Below, in pieces: positions 23,478-35,277 of a DNA stretch of 64,000 bases (within the stretch, counting starts at the first letter, position 1; the number at the start of each line of letters is the position of its first letter). A program made the position numbers and the translations under genes. The notes under the pieces were generated by a model. That model was not told where the DNA came from. It worked only from the letters and a program-made list of their open reading frames with translations, and searched no databases. Source of the stretch: Eutrigla gurnardus (Eukaryota > Chordata > Actinopteri > Perciformes > Triglidae); assembly GCA_963514095.1 (NCBI GenBank), contig OY741280.1, positions 21,114,554 through 21,178,553 of the forward strand, written 5' to 3'.

Positions 23478-26098
23478 TAAAACTGCGAGCAGTATCGTGA
23501 CGGGCCCGAGCTTATATGCGGTCGTGGAGTGCCTGCGGTCACAGGGCAGTGTCGTGGACGCTGCCCTTGGCGCGGCCGCCTCTCGTGGCGCAAGTCGAGA
23601 CACAAGCGATGGACACTGAAAGGCATCCGTCTGTCACGTGCGGTCGTGTAGTGCCTGCATTCACACGCGTGGCAGCCGCCTACCTGTGCAGCAGCCACCT
23701 CCTCGTGGCGTGAGTTTAGACACAAGCGATTGACATTCAAAGCCATCTGTCTGTCACATACACACATGTTCATGCCTTCCTGACATCTCTCCTCCTCCCC
23801 CTAGTGTGACCTCTCCTCCTCCTCTCCCTGTGTCCTCCTTGCAAGGTGAGATGAGAGGAATTAGTTATAAAAAAAATCAGGTGTGGCTTTAACTTGGAAA
23901 AATTCACAAAATCAATGACATTTCCTGTCACCAGTAGGTGGCGCTCTGACAGAGTGAATGTGAAAGTGCAGATGTGTTCAGGAAGGAACTCTAATCAAGT
24001 GTGCAAAGTTTGGAGCAGATCAGAGAACAAACACTGAAGTTACAATAGTTTGGATGTTAATGACAGAGTTCAGCTGACAGCTGTATGAGATGCATGTAAA
24101 GTGTGTCATCTCTCCTCCTCTCTGTGTCCAGGCTGAAATGACAGGAATTAGTTATAAAAAAAAATCAGGTGTGGCTTTAACTTGGAAAAAGTGACTAACT
24201 CAATGACATTTCCTGTGGCCAGTAGGTGGCGCTCTGACTGTGAGTGATAACAAAGTGCAGATGTGTTCAGGAAGGAACTCTTATCAGGTGTGGAAAGTTT
24301 GGAGCAGATCAGAGAACAAACACTGAAGTTATAATAGTTTTGGATGTTAATGACAGAGTTCAGCTGACAGCAGTGTGAGATGCATGTAAAGTGTGTCATC
24401 TCTCCTCCTCTCTGTGTCCAGGCTGAAATGAGAGGAATTAGTTATAAAAAAAATCAGGTGTGGCTTTAACTTGGAAAAATTCACAAAATCAATGACATTT
24501 CCTGTGGCCAGTATGTGGCGCTCTGACTGGTGTGTGGTGTTCAGGAAGGAACTCTAATCAAGTGTGCAAAGTTTGGAGCAGATCAGAGAAGAAACACTGA
24601 AGTTATTATGTTTATGGCAGAGTTCAAGTGACAGCTGTGTGAGATGCATGTGGAGATGTGTGCCATCTCTCCTCCTCTCTGTGTCCAGGCTGAAATTAGA
24701 GGAATAAAAAAAAAGGAATTAAAAGTGGCATGGCTGTTGATCTGGTGTGAGGCATGAGACTGCAGCTGCATGTAAGATTCACAGTTCTCCATGTGTCACT
24801 GATAGATCTCTGACTCCATCTGGTGGTCGCTGTGCGCCTGTGTCTCTCCCCTCTATGCTCCCCGAGTGAAGATTGAGTGAAAACCTGGCTGATTTACACA
24901 CTTGGCTAAAAACATTTTTTTACCTACTTTATCATGACTTGAGGCGGTGGGTCCAAGAGGCTTTTTTGTACAGCTCCACTTGGGCTATCTAGGAAAAAAT
25001 GTTTCATGCGTGTACGCCCTACCTAGAGGGGGGGCCGTTGCTCAGAAGATGGGCATAAAATCGGTCACATTTCATTTTGCCATTAGGTGGCGCTCTACCT
25101 GTCAGTTAAAATTGCAGTGCAGTTGTGTTCAGGACGTGATTGTTAACAAGCATGAATATTTTGGAGCAGATCGGAGAAGAAACGGTGAAGTTATAACAGT
25201 TGTGATGGCAATGGCGAGGGATGAAAATAGTAGCGCAGTCATGGCGTCGGCGTGGCCACGCCCCAAGACTTTTGGAGCATCTTTAACTTGCGTTTTCTCC
25301 TTTAGGCCTTTACAACCACATATCAAATTTTGGTATCTATCAGATCAACGGTATAATGATTTTTTGATTTTGTGTGACCCCTGTGAATGGCCAAAAACAG
25401 CCAAAATCAACCAAACACTGCAATAATTGGGATTTTCTGGAAGTGGCAAATATGACTCGATTTAGATGAAACTTGACATGCATGTTCTTTCAAGCGATGG
25501 CAACATAGGTTTCGAGTTTCGTAATTTTAGGGGCAAAGGTTATAGAGTTATGCTAATTGAATTATGGTAGCCACACCCTCTAATGTTCATTGGCCGATAT
25601 CTCCTGATTAAATGCATATTTTCCAAAACTTTTCAGGCCATACCCCCAGCTAGGTCTAAAGAGTATGCGTTCCGAATTTCGTCCAAATCGGACCAACGGT
25701 GTCCGAGAACTGCGCAACGTCCTGTTTTTCATAAAATCCAAGATGGCGGAAAGTTTTTCTAGGCGGACTTTGGTACTCCAAGAGGATTTTTTGTAGAGGA
25801 GACATGTTTGCACATGTGTGCAAAGTTTCATGTCAATCGGAGTTACGGTGCGGCGGGGCTGGCGATTCTCCACTCTAGGTGGCGCTAGCGAGCAACTTTT
25901 TCGTGGGTGAATGCGAAGACGCCAAATTCTCAAATTTTTCGCCAGGCCCTATAGACACTCCAATTTGCGTTAGTTTTTTTTCAGGCGAAGACCCCCAAAA
26001 CGCAGGTCGAACTTGTGAAAAAATAATAATAAGAAAAAAAAACATTCGAAAAACAATAGGGCTTCGCAGCCCGACGTTGTCGGCGCTCGGGCCCTAAT
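23478..26098 (+). repeat. Array unit C
   Basis: It has a header and three subrepeats. The third carries a one-base change in the CTCF-like motif (24508-24521, GTATGTGG). The tail starts at about 24890 and a single terminal module ends near 26095. Confidence 0.8.
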
Positions 26099-29000
26099 TA
26101 AAACTGCGAGCAGTATCGTGACGGGCCCGAGCTCTTATGCGGTCGTGGAGTGCCTGCGGTCACAGGGCAGTGTCGTGGACGCTGCCCTTGGCGCGGCCGC
26201 CTCTCGTGGCGCAAGTCGAGACACAAGCGATGGACACCGAAAGGCATCCGTCTGTCACGTGCGGTCGTGGAGTGCCTGCATTCACACGCGTGGCAGCCTC
26301 CTACCTGTGCAGCAGCCACCTCCTCGTGGCGTGAGTTTAGACACAAGCGATTGACATTTAAAGCCATCTGTCTGTCACATACACACATGTTCATGCCTTC
26401 CTGACATCTCTCCTCCTCCACCTAGTGTGACCTCTCCTCCTCCCCCTGTGTCCTCCTTGCAAGCTGAAATGAGAGGAATTAGTTATAAAAAAAATCAGGT
26501 GTGGCTTTAACTTGGAAAAATTCACAAAATCAATGACATTTCCTGTGGCCAGTAGGTGGCGCTCTGACTGTGAGTGAATATCAAAGTGCAGATGTGTTCA
26601 GGAAGGAACTCTAATCAAGTGTGCAAAGTTTGGAGCAGATCAGAGAACAAACACTGAAGTTATAATAGTTTTGGATGTTAATGACAGAGTTCAGCTGACA
26701 GCAGTGTGAGATGCATGTGGAGATGTGTGCCATCTCTCCTCCTCCCTTTGTGTCCAGGCTGAAATTAGAGGAATTAAAAGTGGCATGGCTGTTGATCTGC
26801 TGTGATCCAAAGTGAAACTACATTTCAGTCACAGAGCTCACACACGTCTCTGCCTTCATGACATCTCTCCTCCTCCCCCTGTGTGACATCTCTCCTCCTC
26901 TCCCTGTGTCCTCCTTGCAAGGTGAAATGAGAGGAATTAGTTGTAAAAAAAATCAGGTGTGGCTTTAACTTGGAAAAATTCACAAAATCAATGAGATTTC
27001 CTGTGGCCAGTAGGTGGCGCTCTGACTGTGAGTGAATATCAAAGTGCAGATGTGTTCAGGAAGGAACTCTAATCAAGTGTGCAAAGTTTGGAGCAGATCA
27101 GAGAACAAACACTGAAGTTACAATAGTTTGGATGTTAATGACAGAGTTCAGCTGACAGCTGTATGAGATGCATGTAAAGTGTGTCATCTCTCCTCCTCTC
27201 TGTGTCCAGGCTGAAATGACAGGAATTAGTTATAAAAAAAATCAGGTGTGGCTTTAACTTGGAAAAAGTGACTAACTCAATGACATTTCCTGTGGCCAGT
27301 AGGTGGCGCTCTGACTGTGAGTGATAACAAAGTGCAGATGTGTTCAGGAAGGAACTCTAATCAAGTGTGCAAAGTTTGGAGCAGATCAGAGAACAAACAC
27401 TGAAGCTATAATAGTTTGGATGTTAAAGACAGAGTTCAGCTGACAGCTGTATGAGATGCATGTAAAGTGTGTCATCTCTCCTCCTCTCTGTGTCCAGGCT
27501 GAAATGAGAGGAATTTAAAAAAAGGAATTAAAAGTGGCATGACTGTTGATCTGGTGTGATCCAAAGTGAAACTACATTTCAGTCACAGAGCTCACACACA
27601 TGTTCATGCCTTCCTGACATCTCTCCTCCTCCACCTAGTGTGACCTCTCCTCCTCCCCCTGTGTCCTCCTTGCAAGCTGAAATGAGAGGAATTAGTTAAA
27701 AAGAATCAGGTGTGGCTTTAACTTGGAAAAAGTCACAAAATCAATGACATTTCCTGTCACCAGTAGGTGGCGCTCTGACTGTGAGTGAATATCAAAGTGC
27801 AGATGTGTTCAGGAAGGAACTCTAATCAAGTGTGCAAAGTTTGGAGCAGATCAGAGAAGAAACACTGAAGTTATAATATTATGGATGTTAATGACAGAGT
27901 TCAGCTGACAGCTGTGTGAGATGCATGTAAAATGTGTCATCTCTACTCCTCCCTTTGTGTCCAGGCTGTAATGAGAGGAATTAAAAAAAGGAATTAAAAG
28001 TGGCATGGCTGTTGATCTGGTGTGAGGCATGAGACTGCAGCTGCATGTGAGATTCACAGTTCTCCATGTGTCACTGATTGATCTCTCTCTGTCTCCATCT
28101 GGTGGTCGCTGTGCGCCTGTGTCTCTCCCCTCTATGCTCCCCGAGTGAAGATTGAGTGAAAACCTGGCTGATTTACACACTTGGCTAAAAACATTTTTTT
28201 TACCTACTTTATCATGACTTGAGGCGGTGGGTCCAAGAGGCTTTTTTGTACAGGTCCACTTGGGCTATCTAGGAAAAAATGTTTCATGCGTGTACGCCCT
28301 ACCTTGAGGGGGGGGCTGTTGCTCAGAAGATGGGCATAAAATCGGTCACATTTCATTTTGCCATTAGGTGGCGCTCTACCTGTCAGTTAAAATTGCAGTG
28401 CAGTTGTGTTCAGGACGTGATTGTTAACAAGCATGAATATTTTGGAGCAGATCGGAGAAGAAACCTTGAAGTTATAACAGCTTTAATGCCTATGGCGAAA
28501 GTTGAAAATAGTAGCGCAGTCATGGCGTCGCCGTGGCCACGCCCCTAAATATTCTGGACATCTTTGGCATACTTTTTGTCCGTAAGGCCTTTCCAACAAC
28601 ATATCCAATTTTGGTATCGATCGGATCAACGGTATAATCAGTTTTTGATTTAGCGTGACCCCTGTGAAAGGCCAAAAACAGCCAAAAACAGCCAAAAACT
28701 GCAATATTTGGGATTTTCTGGAAGTGGCAAATATGACTCGATTTAGATGAAACTTGACATGCAGGTTCTTTCAAGCGATGGCAACATAGGTTTCGAGTTT
28801 CGTAATTTTGGGGGCAAAGGTTATAGAGTTATGCTAATTGCATTTTGGTAGCCCCACCCTCTAATGTTCATTGGCCGATATCTTCTGATAAAATGCATAT
28901 TTTCGAAACCTTTTGGGACCATCCCCCCAGCTAGGTCTAAAGAGTATGCGTAGCGAATTTCGTCCAAATCGGACCAACGGTTTCCGAGAACTGCGCAACT

Positions 29001-29440
29001 TCCTTTTTTTCATGAAATCCAAGATGGCGGAAAATTTCGGTAGGCGGACTTTGGTACTCCAAGAGGATTTTTTGTAGGGGACATTTGTTTGCACATGTGT
29101 GCAAAGTTTCATGTCAATTGGAGTTACGGTGCGGCGGGGCTGGCGATTCTCCACTCTAGGTGGCGCTAGCGAGCAACTTTTTCGTGGTTGAATGCGAAAA
29201 CGCCAAATTCTGTTATTTTCGCCAGGCCCTATAGACACTCCAATTTTGGTTAGTTTTTTTTCATGTTCAGGCCCCCAAAATGTAGGGCGAAGGCGTGAAA
29301 GAATAATAAGAAGAAGAAAAAACATTCGAATAACAATAGGGCTTCGCAGCCCGACGTTGTCGGCGCTCGGGCCCTAATAAGAAAAAACATTCGAATAACA
29401 ATAGGGCTTCGCAGCCCGACGTTGTCGGCGCTCGGGCCCT
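26099..29440 (+). repeat. Array unit D
   Basis: It has a header, four subrepeats (motifs at 26549, 27007, 27296, 27760), and a tail from about 28190. The terminal module is doubled (about 29318-29376 and 29382-29440). Confidence 0.8.
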
Positions 29441-29675
29441 AATAATGAACTTCTGACATAAAGACAGAAGTGGGGGAGAAAACCAGGGTTAACTGACAAT
29501 CAAACGAACCTTTCCCTTTTCCTGCTGAGCCCAGAGTGAGAACCCGAGGCCTCCCTCCTCCCCCTTTTCATCCCCAGGCTGATTACAAATAGTCTACCAG
29601 CCTGGAGAGCAGGGAGAAGGAGGAGGGAGGGGAAACAGCAGCAAGAAAAGAAACACTACCTGGCCACACATAACA
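29441..29675 (-). repeat. Gypsy 3' LTR, inner part
   Basis: It matches 39917-40146 with a few substitutions and a ~5-bp indel in a C/T-rich run near 29553. It ends CATAACA. A minus-strand purine tract, AGGGTGGGGG, lies next to it at 29676-29685 and serves as the polypurine tract. Confidence 0.9.
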
Positions 29676-29711
29676 CCCCCACCCTAAGATGGTGAATAAT
29701 GGGGGAAGTAT

Positions 29712-31351
29712 TCACACATCACTAAATCCACGAGACAGGGTGTCGGCCAGGACATTCCTAGTGCCCTTAACATGACGAACAATGATGTTAAAAGACTGCA
29801 GAAACAGTGCCCAACGCATCAATCGCCGATTTGAGTTTTTCATCTGGTGAATGAAAACCAGAGGATTGTGGTCTGTATACACTTCTGTCGGTGCACTAAC
29901 AGAGCCCACATAAACCTCAAAATGGTTTTTGAGGTTTTTCAGGGCCTCTTTCTCAATGGTGGAATACACCCGTTGGTGATGGTTAAACTTCTTTGAGAAG
30001 TAAGAAACCGGGTGCTCCACCCCATCATCCCCCTGCTGGAGTAAGACTGCCCCCGCCCCTGCATCACTTGCATCCACAGACAACTTAAATGGTCGGTCAA
30101 ATTGTGGAGCAGCAAGCACCGGCGCATGAGTCATCAAAGCTTTAATAGAGTCAAACGCATGCTGGCAAATCTCAGACCAGTGATAACGCCTTTTTGGGCT
30201 AAGAAGGTCAGTGAGTGGAGCCGCAACAGCCGAGAAGTTAGTACAAAAACTGCGGTAATACCCTGCCATCCCCAAAAAGCGGCGCAACTCGCGTCTGGAA
30301 GAAGGAGCAGGAAATGACAGAATGGCCTCCACTTTGGACTGGATTGGTTTAACCTGTCCACGACCCACAATCTTACCCAAATAGGTGACAGTAGCTTGGC
30401 CAAATTCACATTTAGTAAGATTTAGCGTCAAATTGGCAGCTTGAAGTCTATCAAAAACCACATGCAATTGCTCAATGTGTTCTTCCCATGTGCTTGAATA
30501 CACCACGATGTCATCAAGATAAGCCTCACAACCGGTTACTCCACACAGAACAGTATTGACCAGGCGCTGAAATGTAGCAGGAGCGTTACGCATACCAAAG
30601 GGCATTACAGTATACTGCAGGAACGCATCGGGTGTCACAAACGCAGAGATTTCTCTAGCCCGAGGAGTAAGTGGCACTTGCCAGTAACCCTTTAAAAGGT
30701 CAAGTTTAGATACAAAATTGGCACTGCCAACATTGTCCACACAATCCTCAACCCGGGGAAGCGGGTAACAATCGGCTTTAGTAACCCCATTGACCTTGCG
30801 AAAATCTGTGCAGAACCGATCAGAGCCATCAGACTTGTCCACTAAAAGGCATGGTGAACTCCAAGGGCTACAACTCGGTTCGGCGATACCATTGCCCACC
30901 ATATAGTCAACCTGTTCTTGTAACCTGCGGCGCTTATCAGGATTCACGCGGTAAGCATGCTGTTTTATCGGGGGGGAATCACCCACATCAATATCATGCT
31001 GAAGCACATGTGTACGCGTAGGCACGTCTGAAAACAAAGAGACATGAGATCTAATTAGCTTTAGCACGTCCTCGCGTTTTGACTCATCTAAGTGGAGATA
31101 ATTCTCATCCAGTTTTGACAACATCTCTGAATTTTTAAGCCGTCCTTGAACGACAGCAGTGGATGGACTATGGATGTCACCTTCATCAAGAGACTGCACA
31201 TCAGTGGAAACAGTACTGGACAGCGACAGGACACTTTTAACCTTCTCCTCAGGAGGAGGCAAATTGGCACATTCCCTCTCCAAGTATGGCTTCAACATGT
31301 TGATATGACACAATCTACTACGCCGTCTGCGATCGGGTGTATTAACAATGT
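29712..31351 (-). CDS. Gypsy reverse transcriptase-RNase H
   Basis: The frame is open from the BEL insertion point to its stop at 29712. At the start, TPDRRRRSRLCHINMLKPY is the linker that normally follows integrase in this group. RT motifs are SPWSSPCLL near residue 168, FCTDFRKVN near 186, LPFGM-type MPFGMRNAP near 256, and the catalytic YLDD at 284-287. RNase H follows with SVDASDAGAGAVL, a central acidic residue in STIEKEAL, and TDHNPL. No internal stop is visible, but the BEL insertion cuts it off from integrase, gag and the promoter. Confidence 0.92.
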
Positions 31352-31687
31352 TGTAGGGGCCAAAATCCATATTTGGTCTGTTTGTTTATTGTTTATTTTG
31401 AAAGGTCACTCATACTGTTTTTTGGTCATGTCACTTCCGTTTTGATTGACACATGGGTGTGGTTTAATCTATACACCTGGGCACTTGGATCGGCATGGGG
31501 TGACAGAGAAAGGGGGTTAGTGGCGCTCCTGATTCATATTTTCTGTTTACCGTCAAATCGTCAAATAACCAAGAATAAATCGTCAAACAATAAACATCAC
31601 TGGACTTGGATTCATTTGAACGACGCGTAACTGCCTGGAGCCCACCTAAGCCTCTTAGCGACCTTTTATAGGAAAACTGTCGCTACA
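31352..31687 (+). repeat. BEL element 1, 5' LTR
   Basis: It begins TGTAGGGGCC and ends TCGCTACA. It contains AATAAA near 31572. I see no difference from 35790-36125. I could not recognise a primer binding site immediately downstream. Confidence 0.95.
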
Positions 31688-32196
31688 ATTAGTAAACAGA
31701 AATTTCAATCCAAAAACACCACGGCATGGACGGAATTCAACGTGGCTCTTACCGCTTGGATCTCGATGTTCTGCACTGAACGAACTGTGCGGCGCATTGG
31801 GCTCTTTTCCGCGGACGCCTTGGATCGGAGACATGGGTGGCAGCGGCGCATCGCAGCCATCGGAGACGGTGTGTTGGTTGATCCTTCTGTGTATTTGTTT
31901 GAGGTGGAGCACAGTTTGGAGAGGCTGCCGTTTTGTCCATTGGGGACTGTTTGTTTGGGCTTGTGTTGCGCGTGCTTCGTTTGTCGCGATCGGCAATTGT
32001 TTGGGCTTGTGTTGCGCGTGCTTCGTTTGTCGCGATCGGCAATTGTTTGGGCTGATTTGACTGTGTGGTGAGCAGTGGCCGCCGTGCTGTGCTGTTGTGT
32101 TGAAAATCGCATTGTGGCTGAAGCAATGTCATTACGGATTGCATTGTGTCTGTTGCTCAGTGCTTTGGTGAATTGTGCACGTTGAAAGTTCACATA

Positions 32197-35100
32197 ATGA
32201 GTGACGCAAATGAAATGGAAAATACGGAGAAGAGAACGGTCAAGCTTACAGCCAAAGCGCTGGCTTGCAAAATGGAAACTCTTCAAAAGCAACGTCAATC
32301 TAATGTGACAAAAATGAAAGCACTCTCACGCGAAATTATAGAGCTCATGAAAAATGATGAAAATGCAAAGAAAGTGCAATTCAAACTGAATGAACTCAAA
32401 CAACTGGATGAAAATGCAAAGGCAGCACATGAGTCAGTGATTGTTTTACTTCCCAAAGAGGAAAAGGTAACACAAAATGAGTGGTTTGGATGCGTAATAA
32501 AACACAACACAGACTTCACTAATGATGTAAAAACATGGCTCTCTGAGACTGAAAGACACTTTCAGCAAGCAAGAAATGTGACTGCAGATGTGTTTGCTGC
32601 ACAATCAGTCATCTCTCCCATTCAACCTGAAGAGGAGGCACCTGTTGCACCTGTTGAATTAAAGGAAGATATACCACACTCTGTTCCAACTGCCATTCCT
32701 TCTCAACAGAATAAAGCAATATCTGACATGCAGGATGAAATTAAACCAAGTGACAGTGTGTCAAATGTTACCAACAGGAGTCACAAATCACATTCTTCAT
32801 GCTCAAGATTTTCCACCACCTCATCTGCATGCATCAAGGCTGAGGCTGAAATGGCTGCTCTTATTGTAAAACAACAAATGCTAAAAGATAAACATGCCAT
32901 AGAAGCACAAGAGGAGCAGCTAAGGAGGAAAAAAGAGCAACTGGAGCTGGATGGAAACCTTGCTGCTACAATGGCAAAAATGAAGATTCTTGGAGCCTCA
33001 AGTAGATCTGGTGTGCGTAGCCACAGATCAAGAGTGTCGGATGGTATGAACTCGTATATGGAGAAAAAACAACGTGAAAAGAAAACACAAATGACTGCCA
33101 CTGCTGACGGAGACAGTACTCAAACCCAATCTCTCCCCACAGTGCCAGTGACAGTTCAGTCAAATACATTAACTATGGATGCACATGTTACAATACCAAC
33201 AACATTGCCTGCTCCTAACAATGGTGAACAGAGCAACATGCTTAGCATCATGGAAAAGCAAAATGACATCACTGCATTAATGGTCCAACAACAGTCTCTC
33301 TCTTTAATGCCCAAGAAGGAGATTTGTCGTTTTGATGGTGACCCACTTCAATTTCAAACATTCATAAAATCCTTTGAACACAACATTGAAAGCAAGAACC
33401 CAAACCCCACAGATTGTCTTTATTATCTGGAACAATATACGGAAGCACAACCAAGAGAAATGGTGAGGAGCTGCCTTCATATGACAGCAGACAGAGGATT
33501 CAGGAAGGCAAAATCCTTACTGCAGGAGCACTTTGGCAACGAGCATAAAATTGCTACAGCCTACATGGAGAAGGCTCTTTCATGGGCGTCAATTAAACCA
33601 GATGACACAAAAACACTACAAGCATACACTCTGTTTCTAAGAGGATGTTGCAATGCCATGGAAGATGTCAACAACATGCAAGAGCTCAACATGTCAGCTA
33701 ACCTGCTAATTATAATTAAGAAGCTGCCATATCGACTGAGGGATAAATGGAGATCTGTGGCATGTGATTTTCAGGAAAGGTACAAACAAAGGGCTACCTT
33801 CAGGGATCTGGTCAATTACCTTGAAAAACAGGTGAGGATTGCAACTGATCCAGTATTTGGAGACATCAGAGACACTCCAACACCAAGCAAGGATGGAAGA
33901 AGTTTTATGTCAAAACCACCTCATCCAAGAATCAAAGGAAGTACATTTGCAACCACTGTGACAGTTGCACATGAGAAAAATGGAAATGGACCGAGGAAAA
34001 TGGAGAGTTGGCCGGCTGTAAAAAGGTGTTTGTTCTGTGGAGGTGGACATGCTTTGGAGGTGTGTTTCCTATTGGAAAAGAAAGCACATCATGAGAAAAT
34101 CACTTTCCTTAAAGAAAATGGAGCCTGCTTTGGTTGTTTGCAGATAGGACACATGAGCAAGGACTGCAGGAAGCGACTCAGCTGCAACATATGCAATTTG
34201 AAGCATCCTCAGATGCTGCATATCCACCAAAGGAGATTTGAAATGGACAAACATCAAGCTCAAACAAAAGAAGAAGCTGACATCAGAGCCATAGCCTCGG
34301 TACAGACAAGTGGTCTTACTGGGGCCGGTGAAGACAATTGCAAACTCTCAATAGTGCCTGTGAAAGTAAAGGCCAAGAAGGGGAACACAACAGTGCATAC
34401 ATATGCATTCCTTGACCCGGGAAGCACTGCGTCATTTTGCACATTGGGGCTAATGACTAAGCTAAATCTCCAGGGAAGAAAATCAAATATTCTTCTGAGA
34501 ACAATGGGTCAAAAGAAGGTCGTTGAAACCAGCATTGTTTCAGGCCTAGAGGTTACAGGACTCCATGGCACTGATTTCTGTGATCTCCCATGTGTGTACA
34601 CTCAGAAGACCATGCCTGTGCATAAAGGAAACATCCCACATCAAAATGACATCAATCAGTGGCATCATTTGAAGAATATTCACTTACCTGAACTGGACTG
34701 TGAGATTGAGTTGTTGATTGGCTCCGATGTACCAAAGGCTCTGGAACCACTTCAAGTCATCCGGAGTGTGGGAGATGGACCGTATGCCGTTGAAACAATG
34801 CTCGGCTGGACAGTTAACGGACCTCTGGGAGGAAAAGATGATTATGCTCAGGAGCAGTCAGAGATCAGGGTTAACAGGATATCAGTTGTTGCACTTGATG
34901 AGCAGTGGGAGCAGCAGTTCAAGATTGACTTTCCTGAGTGTGTCAAAGATGACCAAGAGCCTTCAAAAGAAGATCAGCAGTTCTTGGATTTGGTATCAAC
35001 ATCTGCAAAGCTAGTTAATGGACATTACTGCTTTGGTTTACCATTGAAGGACAAGGGGCATCAGAGGAGGAGCAGGAGGAAAAGGAAAGAGAAGGAAAGG

Positions 35101-35277
35101 AGGCGAATGAGGACAGGGAAGAGCTCAGGGAGCACAGAAAGGAGATTGAGGAGGAAAGGAAGAAAACAGAGGAGGATGGTGAACTGGAGGACAAGGAAAA
35201 GGAAGGACGGGACACAAGTAAAGGTGTGGAAGACAGGAAGGAGACAGAGAAGGATAGGAAAGACATTAAAATCCTAG
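32197..35277 (+). CDS. BEL element 1 Gag-protease polyprotein
   Basis: The frame is open from 32146. I prefer the ATG at 32197, which begins MSDANEMENTEK. In order it shows a charged N-terminus; a coiled coil (about residues 220-265, rich in K/E/Q); a BEL Gag core starting ICRFDGDPLQFQTF near 375; zinc-knuckle-like cysteine motifs, including CFGCLQIGHMSKDC near 643; and a retropepsin-like active site FLDPGSTAS near 738 with a downstream LLIGSDVPKALEP. It then reaches the segment that normally leads into RT (GHYCFGLPLKDKG). After 35057 the frame runs through out-of-phase purine-rich sequence to a stop at 35277. Gag forms the particle and the protease processes it. Confidence 0.85.
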   Translation: MSDANEMENTEKRTVKLTAKALACKMETLQKQRQSNVTKMKALSREIIELMKNDENAKKVQFKLNELKQLDENAKAAHESVIVLLPKEEKVTQNEWFGCVIKHNTDFTNDVKTWLSETERHFQQARNVTADVFAAQSVISPIQPEEEAPVAPVELKEDIPHSVPTAIPSQQNKAISDMQDEIKPSDSVSNVTNRSHKSHSSCSRFSTTSSACIKAEAEMAALIVKQQMLKDKHAIEAQEEQLRRKKEQLELDGNLAATMAKMKILGASSRSGVRSHRSRVSDGMNSYMEKKQREKKTQMTATADGDSTQTQSLPTVPVTVQSNTLTMDAHVTIPTTLPAPNNGEQSNMLSIMEKQNDITALMVQQQSLSLMPKKEICRFDGDPLQFQTFIKSFEHNIESKNPNPTDCLYYLEQYTEAQPREMVRSCLHMTADRGFRKAKSLLQEHFGNEHKIATAYMEKALSWASIKPDDTKTLQAYTLFLRGCCNAMEDVNNMQELNMSANLLIIIKKLPYRLRDKWRSVACDFQERYKQRATFRDLVNYLEKQVRIATDPVFGDIRDTPTPSKDGRSFMSKPPHPRIKGSTFATTVTVAHEKNGNGPRKMESWPAVKRCLFCGGGHALEVCFLLEKKAHHEKITFLKENGACFGCLQIGHMSKDCRKRLSCNICNLKHPQMLHIHQRRFEMDKHQAQTKEEADIRAIASVQTSGLTGAGEDNCKLSIVPVKVKAKKGNTTVHTYAFLDPGSTASFCTLGLMTKLNLQGRKSNILLRTMGQKKVVETSIVSGLEVTGLHGTDFCDLPCVYTQKTMPVHKGNIPHQNDINQWHHLKNIHLPELDCEIELLIGSDVPKALEPLQVIRSVGDGPYAVETMLGWTVNGPLGGKDDYAQEQSEIRVNRISVVALDEQWEQQFKIDFPECVKDDQEPSKEDQQFLDLVSTSAKLVNGHYCFGLPLKDKGHQRRSRRKRKEKERRRMRTGKSSGSTERRLRRKGRKQRRMVNWRTRKRKDGTQVKVWKTGRRQRRIGKTLKS

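Larger units (their letters stand above)
18337..27773 (+). promoter_or_regulatory. Cluster of CTCF core-motif matches, same orientation
   Basis: CCAGTAGGTGGCGC fits the 14-base CTCF consensus CCASYAGRKGGCRS at every position. It occurs at 18337, 18804, 20787, 21074, 21512, 21798, 23931, 24219, 26549, 27007, 27296 and 27760, always on the + strand. A one-mismatch version is at 24508. Related CCATTAGGTGGCGC motifs are at 19390, 25080 and 28361 in the tails. Binding is not shown by sequence: these are repeat-borne motif matches. Confidence 0.5.
17884..29440 (+). repeat. Tandem array of four composite repeat units inside the gypsy LTR
   Basis: The array is flanked by AAT at 17881-17883 and 29441-29443 relative to the uninterrupted LTR. 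Four units each start TAAAACTGCGAGCAG, at 17884, 20341, 23478 and 26099. Each unit has the same architecture: a GC-rich header of about 300 bases, two to four copies of a ~300-450-base subrepeat containing CCAGTAGGTGGCGC, and a tail of about 1.2 kb. Most tails end in a hairpin-rich module finishing GCTCGGGCCCTAAT. GGGCCCGAG near each left end mirrors CTCGGGCCC at the right end, like terminal inverted repeats. Open frames inside recur only because the DNA is repeated, and I see no transposase. I do not assign a transposon superfamily. Confidence 0.8.

Noticed and set aside
17884..29440. CRISPR-like regularity
   Set aside because: The repeats are hundreds to thousands of bases long without unique short spacers, and the DNA is vertebrate.
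17884..29440. Helitron interpretation (hairpin followed by CTAA at the right end)
   Set aside because: The left end lacks TC, the flank suggests an AAT duplication, and mirrored GGGCCCGAG ends point to a terminal-inverted-repeat element. Not decided, but not claimed.
31652..32298. Minus-strand frames over the BEL 5' LTR and leader
   Set aside because: They overlap untranslated element sequence that includes a doubled segment near 31960-32045 and have no recognisable domain.
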